A DNA stretch of 64,000 nucleotides from Pokkaliibacter sp. MBI-7 (GCF_029846635.1 NZ_JARVTG010000001.1:372001-436000); one strand, 5' to 3'. Positions 8,566 to 18,128 are shown, counted from the first letter of the stretch. Notes: generated by a model from the sequence alone, not told the origin. A program made the numbers and translations.

Positions 8566-9266
8566 AAAGACGGCTCTTCTGCCAGCATGATCTTGTAGAG
8601 TATTTCGGCATGGCGCCAATCTTCTTCAGTATCGATATCTTTGACTCGCCAGTCTGGCAGCGATATGGCGATGGATTTCGGCCCGAACATCGGCTCCGCA
8701 GAAGCGCTATGCAGGCGAGACCAGTAGAACTGGCCTGCATCATGGAATACCTCAGGCAGGTCTTGTGAGCGGGTTTTGGCATGCTCAGGGAACATCATGC
8801 GAACGCCTTCCCCCTCTCGCAGCAAACCACGCTGAACAGGATAGCTAAAACGGCCAACACTGAAGGCATGCTGCATATCGGGCCGGGAGACCAATTGCTG
8901 ATAGCCTGAAGCAATACTCTCAGCACTGATCAGAGGTGCCGTTGCATAGATACAGCACACAAAGTCAGGCTTTTCACCTTCAGCACCAAGCCAATCCAGT
9001 GCATGTTTAACCACGGCGCCAGTACCCGTGAAGTCATCGGAAAGCTGGGCAGGACGCTTGAACGGAACCTCAGCCCCAAAACTCACGGCTACCTCAGCGA
9101 TCTCCTCATCATCCGTAGACACTATGATCCTGTCACACACACCGCTTGCTTGTGCCGCTGCAATGGAATACGCAATTAAAGGTTTACCGGCAAAATGGCG
9201 GATGTTTTTCCGAGGAATGCGTTTGCTGCCGCCACGTGCAGGAATAATCGCAACTGCCCTGCTCAC
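8562..9266 (-). CDS. pseF: PseF, pseudaminic acid cytidylyltransferase
   Basis: 234-residue CMP-sugar synthetase. IIPARGGSKRIPRKNIRHF (residues 7-25) is the CTP-binding motif of the NeuA/KdsB/PseF group, with STDDEEIAEVA after it. It activates pseudaminic acid as the CMP sugar, which is the donor for the Maf transferase. It starts with GTG at 9266, overlapping the pseC stop (GTGA), and ends overlapping the pseI ATG; both overlaps show tight coupling. Confidence 0.93.
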   Translation of the reverse strand: MSRAVAIIPARGGSKRIPRKNIRHFAGKPLIAYSIAAAQASGVCDRIIVSTDDEEIAEVAVSFGAEVPFKRPAQLSDDFTGTGAVVKHALDWLGAEGEKPDFVCCIYATAPLISAESIASGYQQLVSRPDMQHAFSVGRFSYPVQRGLLREGEGVRMMFPEHAKTRSQDLPEVFHDAGQFYWSRLHSASAEPMFGPKSIAISLPDWRVKDIDTEEDWRHAEILYKIMLAEEPSL

Positions 9267-10438
9267 AGGCTCAACTCCGCACTCGGCTTCTTAAAGAATA
9301 GATGTAACAAACGCGCGATCTCACTCTGCTGCTCGTCACTGAGGCCGGGGAAAAGCGGCAACGTCAGACATTGCTCATAATAAGCCTCGGCAAGGGGGAA
9401 CTGTCCTCTGGCGAAACCCAGCTGCTGATAGTAGGGCTGCCAGTGAATGGGAATGTAATGCACTTGCACCCCGATGTTATGGGCATGCAAAAACGCATAT
9501 AACTCGGCACGCAGTTGAGGTTGTTGCAGCTGTATCACATACAGATGCCAGCTACTCTGGCTTGTGTTATTCCCACGTGGAGGAAGCACCAGGGGCAGGT
9601 CAGCAAGCAGGGTGTCGTAGCGATTCGCCAGCTGCCTGCGGCGCGCAACCATCTCATTCAACCGCTCTAGCTGGCTTACCCCTAGGGCAGCCTGCATATC
9701 TGTCATACGATAGTTGAATCCGAGTTCATGCTGTTCGTAATACCAGGGTGGACAGTCGCCAGACTGAATAGCCGCCGTATCTTTTTCGATGCCATGGCTA
9801 CGCAAACGCCTGACGTGATCATGTAGCTGCCGGTGACGCGTAAGCACCGCCCCACCTTCGCCAGTAGTGATCATTTTGACCGGATGAAAACTAAATACCA
9901 CGGCATCAGCAAAGTCACAGCAGCCCACTTTCCGTCCCAGATAGTCCGCCCCCAGAGCATGAGAGGCATCCTCTATCAGAGCCACCCTGTAAGCACTAGA
10001 CAGCTGCTGTAATGCCTGCATATCCACACTCAGTCCGGTGAAATGCACCACTATAATCGCTTTGGGCAGCCGCTGCTCTGACGCCGCCAAAGCCAGCTTT
10101 CTCTCAAGCATAGGGAGGGAGATGTTCAGTGTCTCAGGGTCGATATCGACAAAGTCGACATCAGCACCGCAATAACGGGCACAATTCGCACTGGCAACGA
10201 AAGACAATGGTGATGTCCAGACAATATCCCCTCGGGAAACGCCAAGAGCAAGACAGGCCAGATGCAGAGCAGAGGTCGCCGAGTTCACCATAGAGACATA
10301 AGGCACATCGACATACTTAGCCAGCGCCTGCTCAAGAGCAGGTACCCGATCTCCCTGAGTCAGGTTCCCGTGCAACAGAACCTCTACGACTTTATCGATA
10401 TCCTCAGCTTCGATCGAATGGCGACCGTAAGGGATCAT
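9263..10438 (-). CDS. pseC: PseC, PLP-dependent UDP-4-keto-altrosamine aminotransferase
   Basis: 391-residue DegT/DnrJ/EryC1 aminotransferase. MIPYGRHSIEAEDIDKVVEVL at the start and FSFHPVKMITTGEGG in the middle (the lysine is the PLP Schiff-base residue) identify PseC, which makes the 4-amino sugar from the PseB product. ATGA overlap with pseB upstream, GTGA overlap with pseF downstream. Confidence 0.93.
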   Translation of the reverse strand: MIPYGRHSIEAEDIDKVVEVLLHGNLTQGDRVPALEQALAKYVDVPYVSMVNSATSALHLACLALGVSRGDIVWTSPLSFVASANCARYCGADVDFVDIDPETLNISLPMLERKLALAASEQRLPKAIIVVHFTGLSVDMQALQQLSSAYRVALIEDASHALGADYLGRKVGCCDFADAVVFSFHPVKMITTGEGGAVLTRHRQLHDHVRRLRSHGIEKDTAAIQSGDCPPWYYEQHELGFNYRMTDMQAALGVSQLERLNEMVARRRQLANRYDTLLADLPLVLPPRGNNTSQSSWHLYVIQLQQPQLRAELYAFLHAHNIGVQVHYIPIHWQPYYQQLGFARGQFPLAEAYYEQCLTLPLFPGLSDEQQSEIARLLHLFFKKPSAELSL

Positions 10439-11418
10439 AGTAATGCCTTAAGCTGATCGACACTGAGGAAGTCTGGATTGGTGCCAGAGTGGTACTCGAA
10501 ACCATCTGCGACAGGAGTCCCTGCTTCCCCAAGCCGATTCAAGCGATAATCGACTTTTTCAAACAGGGCAATGGTGGGCTGGATTACATAATGGTCATGA
10601 AATTCTAGCGCCTGATGAGACACTTCGCCTGGCACCATGATCTCATGTAACTTCTCACCTGGCCGAATCCCCACACACTCATGCTTGCGGCTCCCCGTCA
10701 TGGCATCAACCAGATCAAGAACACGCATCGACGGAATTTTCGGCACAAATATTTCACCACCGTGCATTCGATCAAAATTCTTAATTACAAAATCAACACC
10801 TTGTTCAAGGGTGATCCAGAAACGGGTCATCTCAGGATGAGTAACCGGCAGCACCTGGCAGCCCTGTGCTAATTTCTGCTGAAAGAATGGCACCACCGAT
10901 CCACGTGAACCCGCCACATTACCGTAACGAACAACAGAAAAACGCGGTCCTTTACCACCTGCAATATGATTACCTGCTACAAATAATTTATCGGAGGCCA
11001 GTTTGGTCGCTCCGTACAAATTAATTGGATTTGCGGCTTTATCGGTAGAAAGCGCAATTACTCGTTTCACTCCATTACTGATGGCCGCATCTACGACGTT
11101 TTGCCCACCCAGTATATTGGTCTTGATACATTCCATTGGATTGTATTCAGCAGCTGGCACCTGCTTGAGCGCTGCTGCATGAACCACGTAATCAATGTCA
11201 CGCATCGCTGTTCGTAAGCGCTCAAGATCACGTACATCACCAATGAAATAGCGCATACGCGGATCATTAAAAGTTTGTTCCATCTCAAACTGCTTAAGCT
11301 CGTCGCGAGAGAACACAACTATTTTTGAAGGCTTATAATTGGCTAGCAGTCGTTTGACGAAGGCATGTCCAAATGACCCCGTACCGCCTGTAACTAAGAC
11401 AGACCGATTATTGAACAT
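10435..11418 (-). CDS. pseB: PseB, inverting UDP-GlcNAc 4,6-dehydratase
   Basis: 327-residue extended SDR. The glycine loop VTGGTGSFGHAFVKRL is at about residues 9-24 and STDKAANPINLYGATK supplies the Thr-Asp-Lys and Tyr-x-x-x-Lys catalytic residues. It commits UDP-GlcNAc to pseudaminic acid by dehydration plus C5 inversion. The gene begins nine bases after the maf stop, with AAGGAG directly behind that stop, so it is translated from the same message as maf. Confidence 0.95.
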   Translation of the reverse strand: MFNNRSVLVTGGTGSFGHAFVKRLLANYKPSKIVVFSRDELKQFEMEQTFNDPRMRYFIGDVRDLERLRTAMRDIDYVVHAAALKQVPAAEYNPMECIKTNILGGQNVVDAAISNGVKRVIALSTDKAANPINLYGATKLASDKLFVAGNHIAGGKGPRFSVVRYGNVAGSRGSVVPFFQQKLAQGCQVLPVTHPEMTRFWITLEQGVDFVIKNFDRMHGGEIFVPKIPSMRVLDLVDAMTGSRKHECVGIRPGEKLHEIMVPGEVSHQALEFHDHYVIQPTIALFEKVDYRLNRLGEAGTPVADGFEYHSGTNPDFLSVDQLKALL

Positions 11419-11427
11419 GGCATCTCC

Positions 11428-14328
11428 TTACCAATTGGGATTCACAACATTGGTAGATTCTACTTTCTCAGGGTAAATCACATATCTTTGATAAGTATCT
11501 TCAACATATGCGATCCACAAACCAATACCCTGGTTTACTTTCTCCATACATAGCGCTTCATCATCTACAAGATAGCCCAGCTTCATTATCAAAGCAGTTA
11601 TATAACTCATGCTACCCCAGTAAAAATAGAAAAATAATGAGCGATTTCTAATCAGGGACTGGCTAAAAATTTCTCTTTGCTTAACCGAAAATAACTCCAG
11701 CTCTTTCCTGGAGGTGATATCTTGCTGCTTGAGCCAGCTCAGAAAAGCTCTTACATCTGCGTGAAACATCATGCTGTCATAATATTCATTCAGCCCCGTA
11801 AACAGCCCCAAAGACCGCTCCGGCTGATGAAACCCTCTCTGCAAAAAATCTGACATCCACTGCTGTCGGTCAAACTCTTCCGGAACGGCAATATCACCTG
11901 TCTTCATCGGTATTGCACCATTGATTCTCGCACCGTCACTGCAATTAAAACATTGTAAATGTGGCGAATAAGACAACAGGCGCTCAATAATCTGGGCTGA
12001 AATACGAAACTCATGTTTGGAATAAACATAGTCGCGAAAGTTTCCGGGTACCGCAATCATCCCATGAGCCTTCGCGAAGTCGTAAACCTCCAGCCGACTC
12101 CCTTCAGAAGTCTCCACATAGTAATCGGAAAGTTTGGAGTGATGTTCGCCAGGAGTGATATAGCCCAGATCCACTCCCATTAAATAAACTTCTTTGAATC
12201 CGAAATGTGACAGTAGAGCTAATGCACAGTTCGATACTGTGGGGAAAGAATATTCGACTGACAGGAACTCAGACTCAGGACAAACACTTTTTGCATAGGC
12301 ATGTGTTGAGCCCTCACCTACTTTGAGAGCCATAGCGACAGAACCAAACAATTTGGCAGTCTCAGGATGGATACCATTAATTGTGAGCAACACAATATCA
12401 GAGAGATAATCATCATCCTTGATGGAGCTTATCCATTTATAAGTGCAATAGGTCTGTTCAACTTCCGCATGAAAATCAGGCTTAATACCACTTTTATACA
12501 ATGGTTTTAATGAGGTCCCACAGGAAACCACAATGAACCGCTCACGATTCGATTTCAAAAAGGATATGTTTTCATCTAATGATGGACCATTGCCCACAAC
12601 GATCACTGGGACATTCAGATTATCGGGACATTGAGAAGAAATATCTCTTCTAGCAAGATATGTGCGCCCTTGAGCGAAAACTTGCTGCATATGGCTAAGG
12701 CCATAAGCCGCATGTTCGAAATATTCACCCATTGATACCAAGACCCTAAGCTCATTGCGCAGATCAAAGGCGGCCTTCTGCAACACAGGGTGGTAGTAAG
12801 ATTGATAAATGTAGGCATTTACAACGTTATAAACACCAATTCTAGAAAACTGACCAACCAGATCGGAAGATAAATGTGAACCATCATCACCTAAATTAAG
12901 ATAGCAACGTCCACCATTTTTGTCGGTTGAAAATAGTATCGAATCCCAATCAACAACATACAGCGATGCATAAAAGAAGTCGTGATTAGGCTCACAAATA
13001 TAGATATTTTGTAAAGAGTGCAGCTGACTCAGGGACTGAAGCTGATAACCCAACCCCATTCCAAGTAATATCAGGCCAGGCACATAATCCGGCATTGAAG
13101 AGAGTCTGCGCTCATCGGACCTGCACATTCTTCTGAACTGATTCACATAGAAGAAATGCCTATACCACCAAAGCTTGCCTCCAGTATTATCAAGCAACGC
13201 ATCTTCTTTATTCGGAAATTTCCTGAACCATTCTACTTCATGATCTACCACTTCACTGGCATTGAAACCATATAATGCAACACCCCGACTGGAGTTATAC
13301 ATATTCCAGCATCCGTCTTTACCAAGAAAAAGATGCCACGCTATCGGAGTGTAACTATAAAATGCTTCAGCAATATTTGGATAGTACTGCATGAATGCCT
13401 GGATGTTGTTGAAGAAGCGCATTTTTGCTTCACGCCACTTCTCCTGTTCTTCAGCATTCACAGTTGGACGACATAAATGATATATATCTTCACTGCGAGG
13501 TGGAACATCATCCAAAGGATGGTGGAATGGGTATAAACCCACCTTACCTTCTATGAGGTCGCTCCAACGATAATGACGAGAAATCAAATATTGATAGCAT
13601 GCATCCATCTCAGGATGGCAACTATGTCTATAGACGAAGGCTTCTTCGATACCATGAGCTGATTTTATATACTTTAAATCGTCATCCAGTGACCCGGCAT
13701 TATTTCCGACTTGAAGATATACCTTTTTTCCCTGTCCTATCGCTCTCTCAAAAAAACCTGCCCAGTCATAAGTCTGAAGAGAGGTGTTAAATACATCAAC
13801 AGAAGGCTCATAGACAAGATAAGCCTCTACTGAGCGAGCTCTATCAAACAAGTCCAGATAAGTACCTAACCCTAGGCCAAAGCAAATCAACAGCGGCACA
13901 GTATGTGGCAAAGGGTCTGGACTGACTCGCTGCTCGCACCAGGACCGTACATCCACAAAAGTTGTACCGCCATAGTGACTCAGCGCTTCTGGCGGAGCTA
14001 TTACCTCATCGTCATGCAGATTGATTTTGAACGCATTGCTTAAATAAGCTTCAACCTCACGAGCGATTTCAGTTTCACCATCAACGCCGTACCAGCATCG
14101 GCCCGACGCAAAGTCTACCAGGTTGGGTTGTGAAGCCTTAGTACAGAAAACCGACAAGCAGTCTTCTGAAAATCCTACATGCACATGATCTAATAGCTGA
14201 GGGTAGTATTGAGCTAAAGCCGCTAGATTACGCTGTTTTCTATCCGCAAAAGTCTGAGCAAGTAAAGCCTCGATGGCTTCTTGAGCCTCACCATCTTCAT
14301 GAATTTGCTGGCTTATATTCCTTAGCAT
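11428..14328 (-). CDS. Maf-type motility accessory factor, probable flagellin pseudaminyltransferase
   Basis: 966-residue DUF115/Maf protein. The conserved core begins near residue 572 with VPVIVVGNGPSLDENISFL and runs through IKPDFHAEVEQ; this family transfers pseudaminic or legionaminic acid to serine/threonine of flagellin in the cytoplasm. The N-terminal 560 residues contain two related halves: GLGLGTYLDLF...YEPSVDVF at about 151-180 and GMGLGYQLQSL...CEPNHDFF at about 423-452, each followed by a YL(Q/N)(V/L)G segment and then a Y-x-x-x-x-HP segment. The gene sits between fliT and pseB, and the base composition is visibly more AT-rich than its operon partners. A possible sigma-54 site lies just upstream. 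Confidence 0.9.
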   Translation of the reverse strand: MLRNISQQIHEDGEAQEAIEALLAQTFADRKQRNLAALAQYYPQLLDHVHVGFSEDCLSVFCTKASQPNLVDFASGRCWYGVDGETEIAREVEAYLSNAFKINLHDDEVIAPPEALSHYGGTTFVDVRSWCEQRVSPDPLPHTVPLLICFGLGLGTYLDLFDRARSVEAYLVYEPSVDVFNTSLQTYDWAGFFERAIGQGKKVYLQVGNNAGSLDDDLKYIKSAHGIEEAFVYRHSCHPEMDACYQYLISRHYRWSDLIEGKVGLYPFHHPLDDVPPRSEDIYHLCRPTVNAEEQEKWREAKMRFFNNIQAFMQYYPNIAEAFYSYTPIAWHLFLGKDGCWNMYNSSRGVALYGFNASEVVDHEVEWFRKFPNKEDALLDNTGGKLWWYRHFFYVNQFRRMCRSDERRLSSMPDYVPGLILLGMGLGYQLQSLSQLHSLQNIYICEPNHDFFYASLYVVDWDSILFSTDKNGGRCYLNLGDDGSHLSSDLVGQFSRIGVYNVVNAYIYQSYYHPVLQKAAFDLRNELRVLVSMGEYFEHAAYGLSHMQQVFAQGRTYLARRDISSQCPDNLNVPVIVVGNGPSLDENISFLKSNRERFIVVSCGTSLKPLYKSGIKPDFHAEVEQTYCTYKWISSIKDDDYLSDIVLLTINGIHPETAKLFGSVAMALKVGEGSTHAYAKSVCPESEFLSVEYSFPTVSNCALALLSHFGFKEVYLMGVDLGYITPGEHHSKLSDYYVETSEGSRLEVYDFAKAHGMIAVPGNFRDYVYSKHEFRISAQIIERLLSYSPHLQCFNCSDGARINGAIPMKTGDIAVPEEFDRQQWMSDFLQRGFHQPERSLGLFTGLNEYYDSMMFHADVRAFLSWLKQQDITSRKELELFSVKQREIFSQSLIRNRSLFFYFYWGSMSYITALIMKLGYLVDDEALCMEKVNQGIGLWIAYVEDTYQRYVIYPEKVESTNVVNPNW

Positions 14329-14373
14329 GCGACAACCTTAGCTAGAGTAAACACGTTGTAAGGCCACGTTAAT

Positions 14374-14390
14374 GGCAAGAAGAGCACCAT
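14374..14390 (-). promoter_or_regulatory. Candidate sigma-54 promoter for the maf-pse operon
   Basis: On the minus strand TGGTGCT is followed by TTGC so that GG and GC are ten bases apart, the invariant -24/-12 spacing. The -24 element departs from the consensus TGGCAC, so this is a weaker match than those before flgB and flgF. It lies about 45 bp upstream of the maf start. Confidence 0.35.
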
Positions 14391-14479
14391 GCAATGTATA
14401 TAGTATTACCGGAGGGAGTACATCGCAGGCAGGTAAGCTGCTGAGAGCAGCAGAGAGGGTAGCTCTTTCAACGTTCAAA

Positions 14480-14782
14480 TCAGCGTGAACGGTACGCTTT
14501 GATAGCTTTCTTCCCTCTTTTTAGCACACCCAATTTCCCTTCAACATCACTCTTACTAGTTCGCAATAGTTCGATAAATTGCTGCTCTTTCTCGGACTCG
14601 GCCAGAAGGAACACTTTATTTAACTGTAAATCAAGCGGCATTGATCTGATGTAGGTGTCTCTCTCTGATAAAAGCAAAAAAACACCATCATCATCGGACT
14701 CATCAAGCTTTCGGAGCAAAGTAAGTATGGCGTCGTCCAGTAGAGACAGTCTCGCCTGAAACTCCTCAGAGGTTCCTGACAT
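14480..14782 (-). CDS. fliT: FliT-like flagellar protein (fliS-linked, small helical)
   Basis: About 100 residues, mostly helical and charged, with a basic tail (GKLGVLKRGKKAIKAYRSR). Sequence similarity to known FliT is not obvious by eye; the call rests on size, composition and its position immediately after fliD-fliS, where fliT normally lies. FliT is the FliD export chaperone and a regulator of FlhDC in enterics. The ATG at 14782 comes one base after the fliS stop; a longer frame from 14845 would overlap fliS by 62 bases and is less likely. Confidence 0.55.
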   Translation of the reverse strand: MSGTSEEFQARLSLLDDAILTLLRKLDESDDDGVFLLLSERDTYIRSMPLDLQLNKVFLLAESEKEQQFIELLRTSKSDVEGKLGVLKRGKKAIKAYRSR

Positions 14783-14783
14783 T

Positions 14784-15230
14784 TCAAACATGGCCAGATG
14801 CTGAGGAGCGGAACTGCCCTTTTTCTTCACGCATCTTATAACCACGCTGTTTCTCTTCGTCAGGAATTTTGTCCCAGGCCATTTTTATCGGTACTAGCAG
14901 TGAGACAACCTCATCGATTTTCTTCGCATCATTACGCACCAGCACATCTGTTAGTTGCCGGTGCATATAATCGTAAAGATTGTAGAGATTTAATGAAATT
15001 TCACCAACTTCCATATCCAGCGCTGACTGAAGTGCAAAAATAATGGACATAGATTTAGAAAGGTGCTTCCCCTTCCCAGCCATATCTTTTCTTTCAATAC
15101 AGCCTTTGGCGTAGGCCATATTCTCCAACAGGCCTTGATAAAGCATTTGGATAACGCGGTGAGGGTCAGCATCAGCAACCACGTTAGTGACACCAACCTT
15201 TTTATACGCTTGGATAGCATTCTGATACAT
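14784..15230 (-). CDS. fliS: FliS, flagellin export chaperone
   Basis: 148 residues. MYQNAIQAYKKVGVTNVVADA followed by PHRVIQMLYQGLLENMAYAKG is the FliS start and first helices, and NLYNLYDYMHRQL is its conserved third helix. FliS binds the flagellin C-terminus in the cytosol and prevents early polymerisation. The ATG at 15230 has GGGAG five bases upstream; the longer frame would overlap fliD. The C-terminal tail after residue 125 is longer than usual and low-complexity. Confidence 0.92.
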   Translation of the reverse strand: MYQNAIQAYKKVGVTNVVADADPHRVIQMLYQGLLENMAYAKGCIERKDMAGKGKHLSKSMSIIFALQSALDMEVGEISLNLYNLYDYMHRQLTDVLVRNDAKKIDEVVSLLVPIKMAWDKIPDEEKQRGYKMREEKGQFRSSASGHV

Positions 15231-15244
15231 GATAACTCCCGGTG

Positions 15245-16684
15245 TCACAGGCTACTTAAAAGAGTGGTAATGTAAGAGGAAGACTGTTGCATTTGTGCAA
15301 GCGCTGTATCAAGGGCAGTGTATTTCTTGGTCAGCATTTCTTCATAGCTAGTTTGTTTTTCAGCAATAGTGTTTGACTGATCAATCAGTTGATCTAACTG
15401 ATCATTGTATGAAGTTGTGCGCTCCGCCAATAAACCATTTCCACTCTGCGTATACTGCTTCAACAATGCTTGCATCTGACCCGCAATACCATTATCACCA
15501 GAAAACAGTGAAGCAATATTATCAAACTGATCAGACAGAGCACTGTCCAGCCTGTCTTCACCACTGGAACCCCCATAGGTATTAGAGTCAGTAATCTCAA
15601 GATTCCCATCTGAATCCATCGAAATACCTACAGAGTAAAGGGTATTGAGGTTTGTATTTGCGCCGGAGACTGCACCGGCAACTATTTTTGAAAGCTGGCT
15701 TTTAAGACCACGAATCAGAGAATCACCGGAGAGATCCCCCCCATCTGTCAGCTGAGTACCAGAAGAAGTATAAGTACCGGACTTTCCCAACTCGTCGAGA
15801 ACATCCATCATGGTATTATAGTTTTTAACGAAATCTTCGATGTATCCCTGCACATCCTCTTCATCTGTACCAATCTTTAGTGTTGATGGAGAGTCAGTTT
15901 TTGTTTTTGCCAACAGGTTTAACGTGACGTTTGAAATAACCCCTTCAAGCTCATTGGAGTCACCATAAACATCAGTACCATCAATAGTAATATGTGACTT
16001 TTGTGCATCAGTCACTGACATCGTTGTACCTGATCCGGTAGCAACAGTAGACACACTATCAAGGCTAGAATTGTTATTGGTTATGACCAGGTTATTACTC
16101 GTATCACCGGTAATGCTGGAAGAAAACACTAATTGAGACCCAACAGAAGAGTCACCAGTATTAACGATGTTAGCCGTGATACCAAAGTTGTCAGTGGCAT
16201 TATTGACGGCAGTGCGCAGCTGATCGACCGTCATACCCGCTTTGACATTGATGCTAAATGTATTACTACCGGCAGAGAACGTTAATGTGCCAGCCGTTGA
16301 TGACACAACGGAGCTGCTGCTGGAGAACGTCCCATCAGCCGTAGTGGCAGTAGAACCCTTTGCCAGCTGCAGCACTTCAATATCGTAGCTACCCACCGAT
16401 GCTGAGTTAGTGGTGTCCGCGGTGAAAGCTTCAATATCGTCAGTGTTGGTAATGGTTGGATTCTTGGCAGCCATCTTCGAAGCATCTGCCAACGTATCCA
16501 AGGAGTCAGAGAAAGTCTTGAGTGCAGAAGACAGTTTGCTAACCGCAGACAGTTTTACCTGGACATCATCCTGGCTCGATTTGTTAGCACTGATCTTGGA
16601 GTCGTACTGAGCAGAGACTAGCTGGGTAACAATGGACGACAAATCCAGTCCGGATGCTACCCCTAGTGTAGAAGACACCGCCAT
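15245..16684 (-). CDS. fliD: FliD, flagellar filament cap
   Basis: 479 residues. The N-terminal GVASGLDLSSIVTQLVSAQYDSKIS is the FliD_N motif, and the C-terminal NTIAEKQTSYEEMLTKKYTALDTALAQMQQSSSYI coiled coil is the FliD_C end. The serine/threonine-rich middle is the variable, surface-exposed part. FliD caps the growing filament and guides flagellin folding. It lies 32 bp after flaG and is followed by fliS. Confidence 0.94.
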   Translation of the reverse strand: MAVSSTLGVASGLDLSSIVTQLVSAQYDSKISANKSSQDDVQVKLSAVSKLSSALKTFSDSLDTLADASKMAAKNPTITNTDDIEAFTADTTNSASVGSYDIEVLQLAKGSTATTADGTFSSSSSVVSSTAGTLTFSAGSNTFSINVKAGMTVDQLRTAVNNATDNFGITANIVNTGDSSVGSQLVFSSSITGDTSNNLVITNNNSSLDSVSTVATGSGTTMSVTDAQKSHITIDGTDVYGDSNELEGVISNVTLNLLAKTKTDSPSTLKIGTDEEDVQGYIEDFVKNYNTMMDVLDELGKSGTYTSSGTQLTDGGDLSGDSLIRGLKSQLSKIVAGAVSGANTNLNTLYSVGISMDSDGNLEITDSNTYGGSSGEDRLDSALSDQFDNIASLFSGDNGIAGQMQALLKQYTQSGNGLLAERTTSYNDQLDQLIDQSNTIAEKQTSYEEMLTKKYTALDTALAQMQQSSSYITTLLSSL

Positions 16685-16716
16685 TTTCTAGCCCCCCCGT
16701 ACATAACGCATATTTA

Positions 16717-17121
16717 CTAAACCTTGTTATCGACCATTACTCCGGTAGCTTGACCTAAATCGTGCTGAAGCTCCTGAATTCTAGTCGCCAACTTCCTTAC
16801 TTCTTCTGATGGTATCTGTCGGATAACATTTCCAGTATCAGTGTCGATAACACTAATCACAGGCTGCTTGCCATTAGCCTCATCCACGCTGAACGACAAA
16901 GAACGATTCTGCCCCTGAATGATAGAGTTTATATCGTCAACGGATTTCGACAAATCACTCATTGACGCAGGCTCAGCCTGCTGGGCAGCTCCTGAATCGG
17001 CAGACTTATCGACGCTGGAGCCTGCTGTATCTGCTACAACCCCTCCCTTGAAATCACTGCCTTGGACAGAAATTGACGAGGGGTAACTTATAGCATTGGC
17101 CTTAGAAGTATCAATTTCCAT
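16717..17121 (-). CDS. flaG: FlaG-family flagellar protein
   Basis: 134 residues. The C-terminal part, LSFSVDEANGKQPVISV(I)DTDTGNVIRQIPSEEVRKLA, is the FlaG domain; proteins of this family limit filament length in polar flagella. The N-terminal half is low-complexity and serine-rich. AGGAG six bases before the ATG at 17121 decides this start over the ATG nine codons earlier. It lies between flagellin and fliD, the usual polar-flagellum arrangement. Confidence 0.88.
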   Translation of the reverse strand: MEIDTSKANAISYPSSISVQGSDFKGGVVADTAGSSVDKSADSGAAQQAEPASMSDLSKSVDDINSIIQGQNRSLSFSVDEANGKQPVISVIDTDTGNVIRQIPSEEVRKLATRIQELQHDLGQATGVMVDNKV

Positions 17122-17134
17122 ACCAGTCTCCTGT

Positions 17135-17167
17135 AATAGGGCCAGCATTTAACCTGCCAGCCCTATT
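17135..17167 (-). repeat. Inverted repeat between flagellin and flaG
   Basis: Eight-base perfect arms (AATAGGGC / GCCCTATT) enclose about 17 bases, with further GCA/TGC pairing inside. On the minus strand it lies just after the flagellin stop and directly before the flaG ribosome site. There is no T run, so it is more likely an mRNA stabilising or processing hairpin than a full terminator. Confidence 0.5.
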
Positions 17168-17177
17168 ATCGGTTAGC

Positions 17178-18011
17178 TTACCCCAGCAAAGACAGCGCGA
17201 TTTGCGGCAGTGAGTTGGCTTGGCTAAGAATTGACGTACTCGCTTGCTGAACGATCTGATTCTGAGTCAGAGAGGCAGTTTCAGATGCAAAGTCAGTGTC
17301 TTTGATCTGTGACTTCGCATCACTTACGTTCTCAACGATATTACTGAGGTTACGAATGGTTGAGTCAAAACGGTTCTGAATAGCACCCAAATCAGCACGA
17401 GCACCACCGATAGCAGATATTGCATTATCAATAGTTGCCAAAGCCGTAGATGCGCCAGTTGCTGTAGATATATCAACACTGGTCAGACTCAAACCGGTAG
17501 CACTAAAACCAGACAAACCATCCGGCGCAGAAATATTCACGCTGATAGTCTGGCCAGCGTTGGCACCCACCAGAAACTTGGCAGAATAACCACCGGTCAG
17601 GATGTTAGTACCACCAAACTGGGTAGTTGTTGCGATTCGGCTAATCTCAGTCACAAGTGCAGTCACTTCTTTTTGAAGTGCAGCACGGTCGGAACTTGAG
17701 TTAATACCGTTCTGAGACTGCACAGCAAGTGTACGAATACGCTGCAGGGCAGTAGTAGTTTCATCCAGAGCACCTTCAGCCGTCTGTGCGACCGAGATAC
17801 CATCGTTAGCGTTACGGATAGCCTGGTTCAGACCATTAATCTGCGAAGTCATACGGTCACTGATCTGCAGACCGGCAGCGTCATCTTTCGCACTGTTAAT
17901 ACGATAACCTGAGGACAGGCGCTCGTAGGAAGTTGCCAACGCATTTGTTGAATTGTTCAGCTGCCGCTGAGCATTCAACGACGACACGTTAGTGTTGACG
18001 TATAAGGACAT
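17178..18011 (-). CDS. fliC: Flagellin (downstream copy)
   Basis: 277-residue flagellin consisting of D0/D1 helices with only a short central region (about residues 140-200). The N-terminus MSLYVNTNVSSLNAQRQL and the C-terminal QASTSILSQANSLPQIALSLLG are the paired filament-core helices. It is identical to the second flagellin from residue 3 to 84 and then differs at scattered positions. The central serine/threonine-rich loop is the probable site for pseudaminic acid addition by Maf (inference). AGGAGG precedes the ATG by seven bases, and a sigma-28 site lies about 117 bp upstream. Confidence 0.96.
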   Translation of the reverse strand: MSLYVNTNVSSLNAQRQLNNSTNALATSYERLSSGYRINSAKDDAAGLQISDRMTSQINGLNQAIRNANDGISVAQTAEGALDETTTALQRIRTLAVQSQNGINSSSDRAALQKEVTALVTEISRIATTTQFGGTNILTGGYSAKFLVGANAGQTISVNISAPDGLSGFSATGLSLTSVDISTATGASTALATIDNAISAIGGARADLGAIQNRFDSTIRNLSNIVENVSDAKSQIKDTDFASETASLTQNQIVQQASTSILSQANSLPQIALSLLG

Positions 18012-18128
18012 AATTAAGCCTCCTGAAGAAACGCAGCCACTCTCACACGGCTACTCGGTGACCAAACTGGTCGTTTTCTGCACGACTTTCAAAGAAACGT
18101 CGCCACATAAACTCTCACCTTACTCGGG

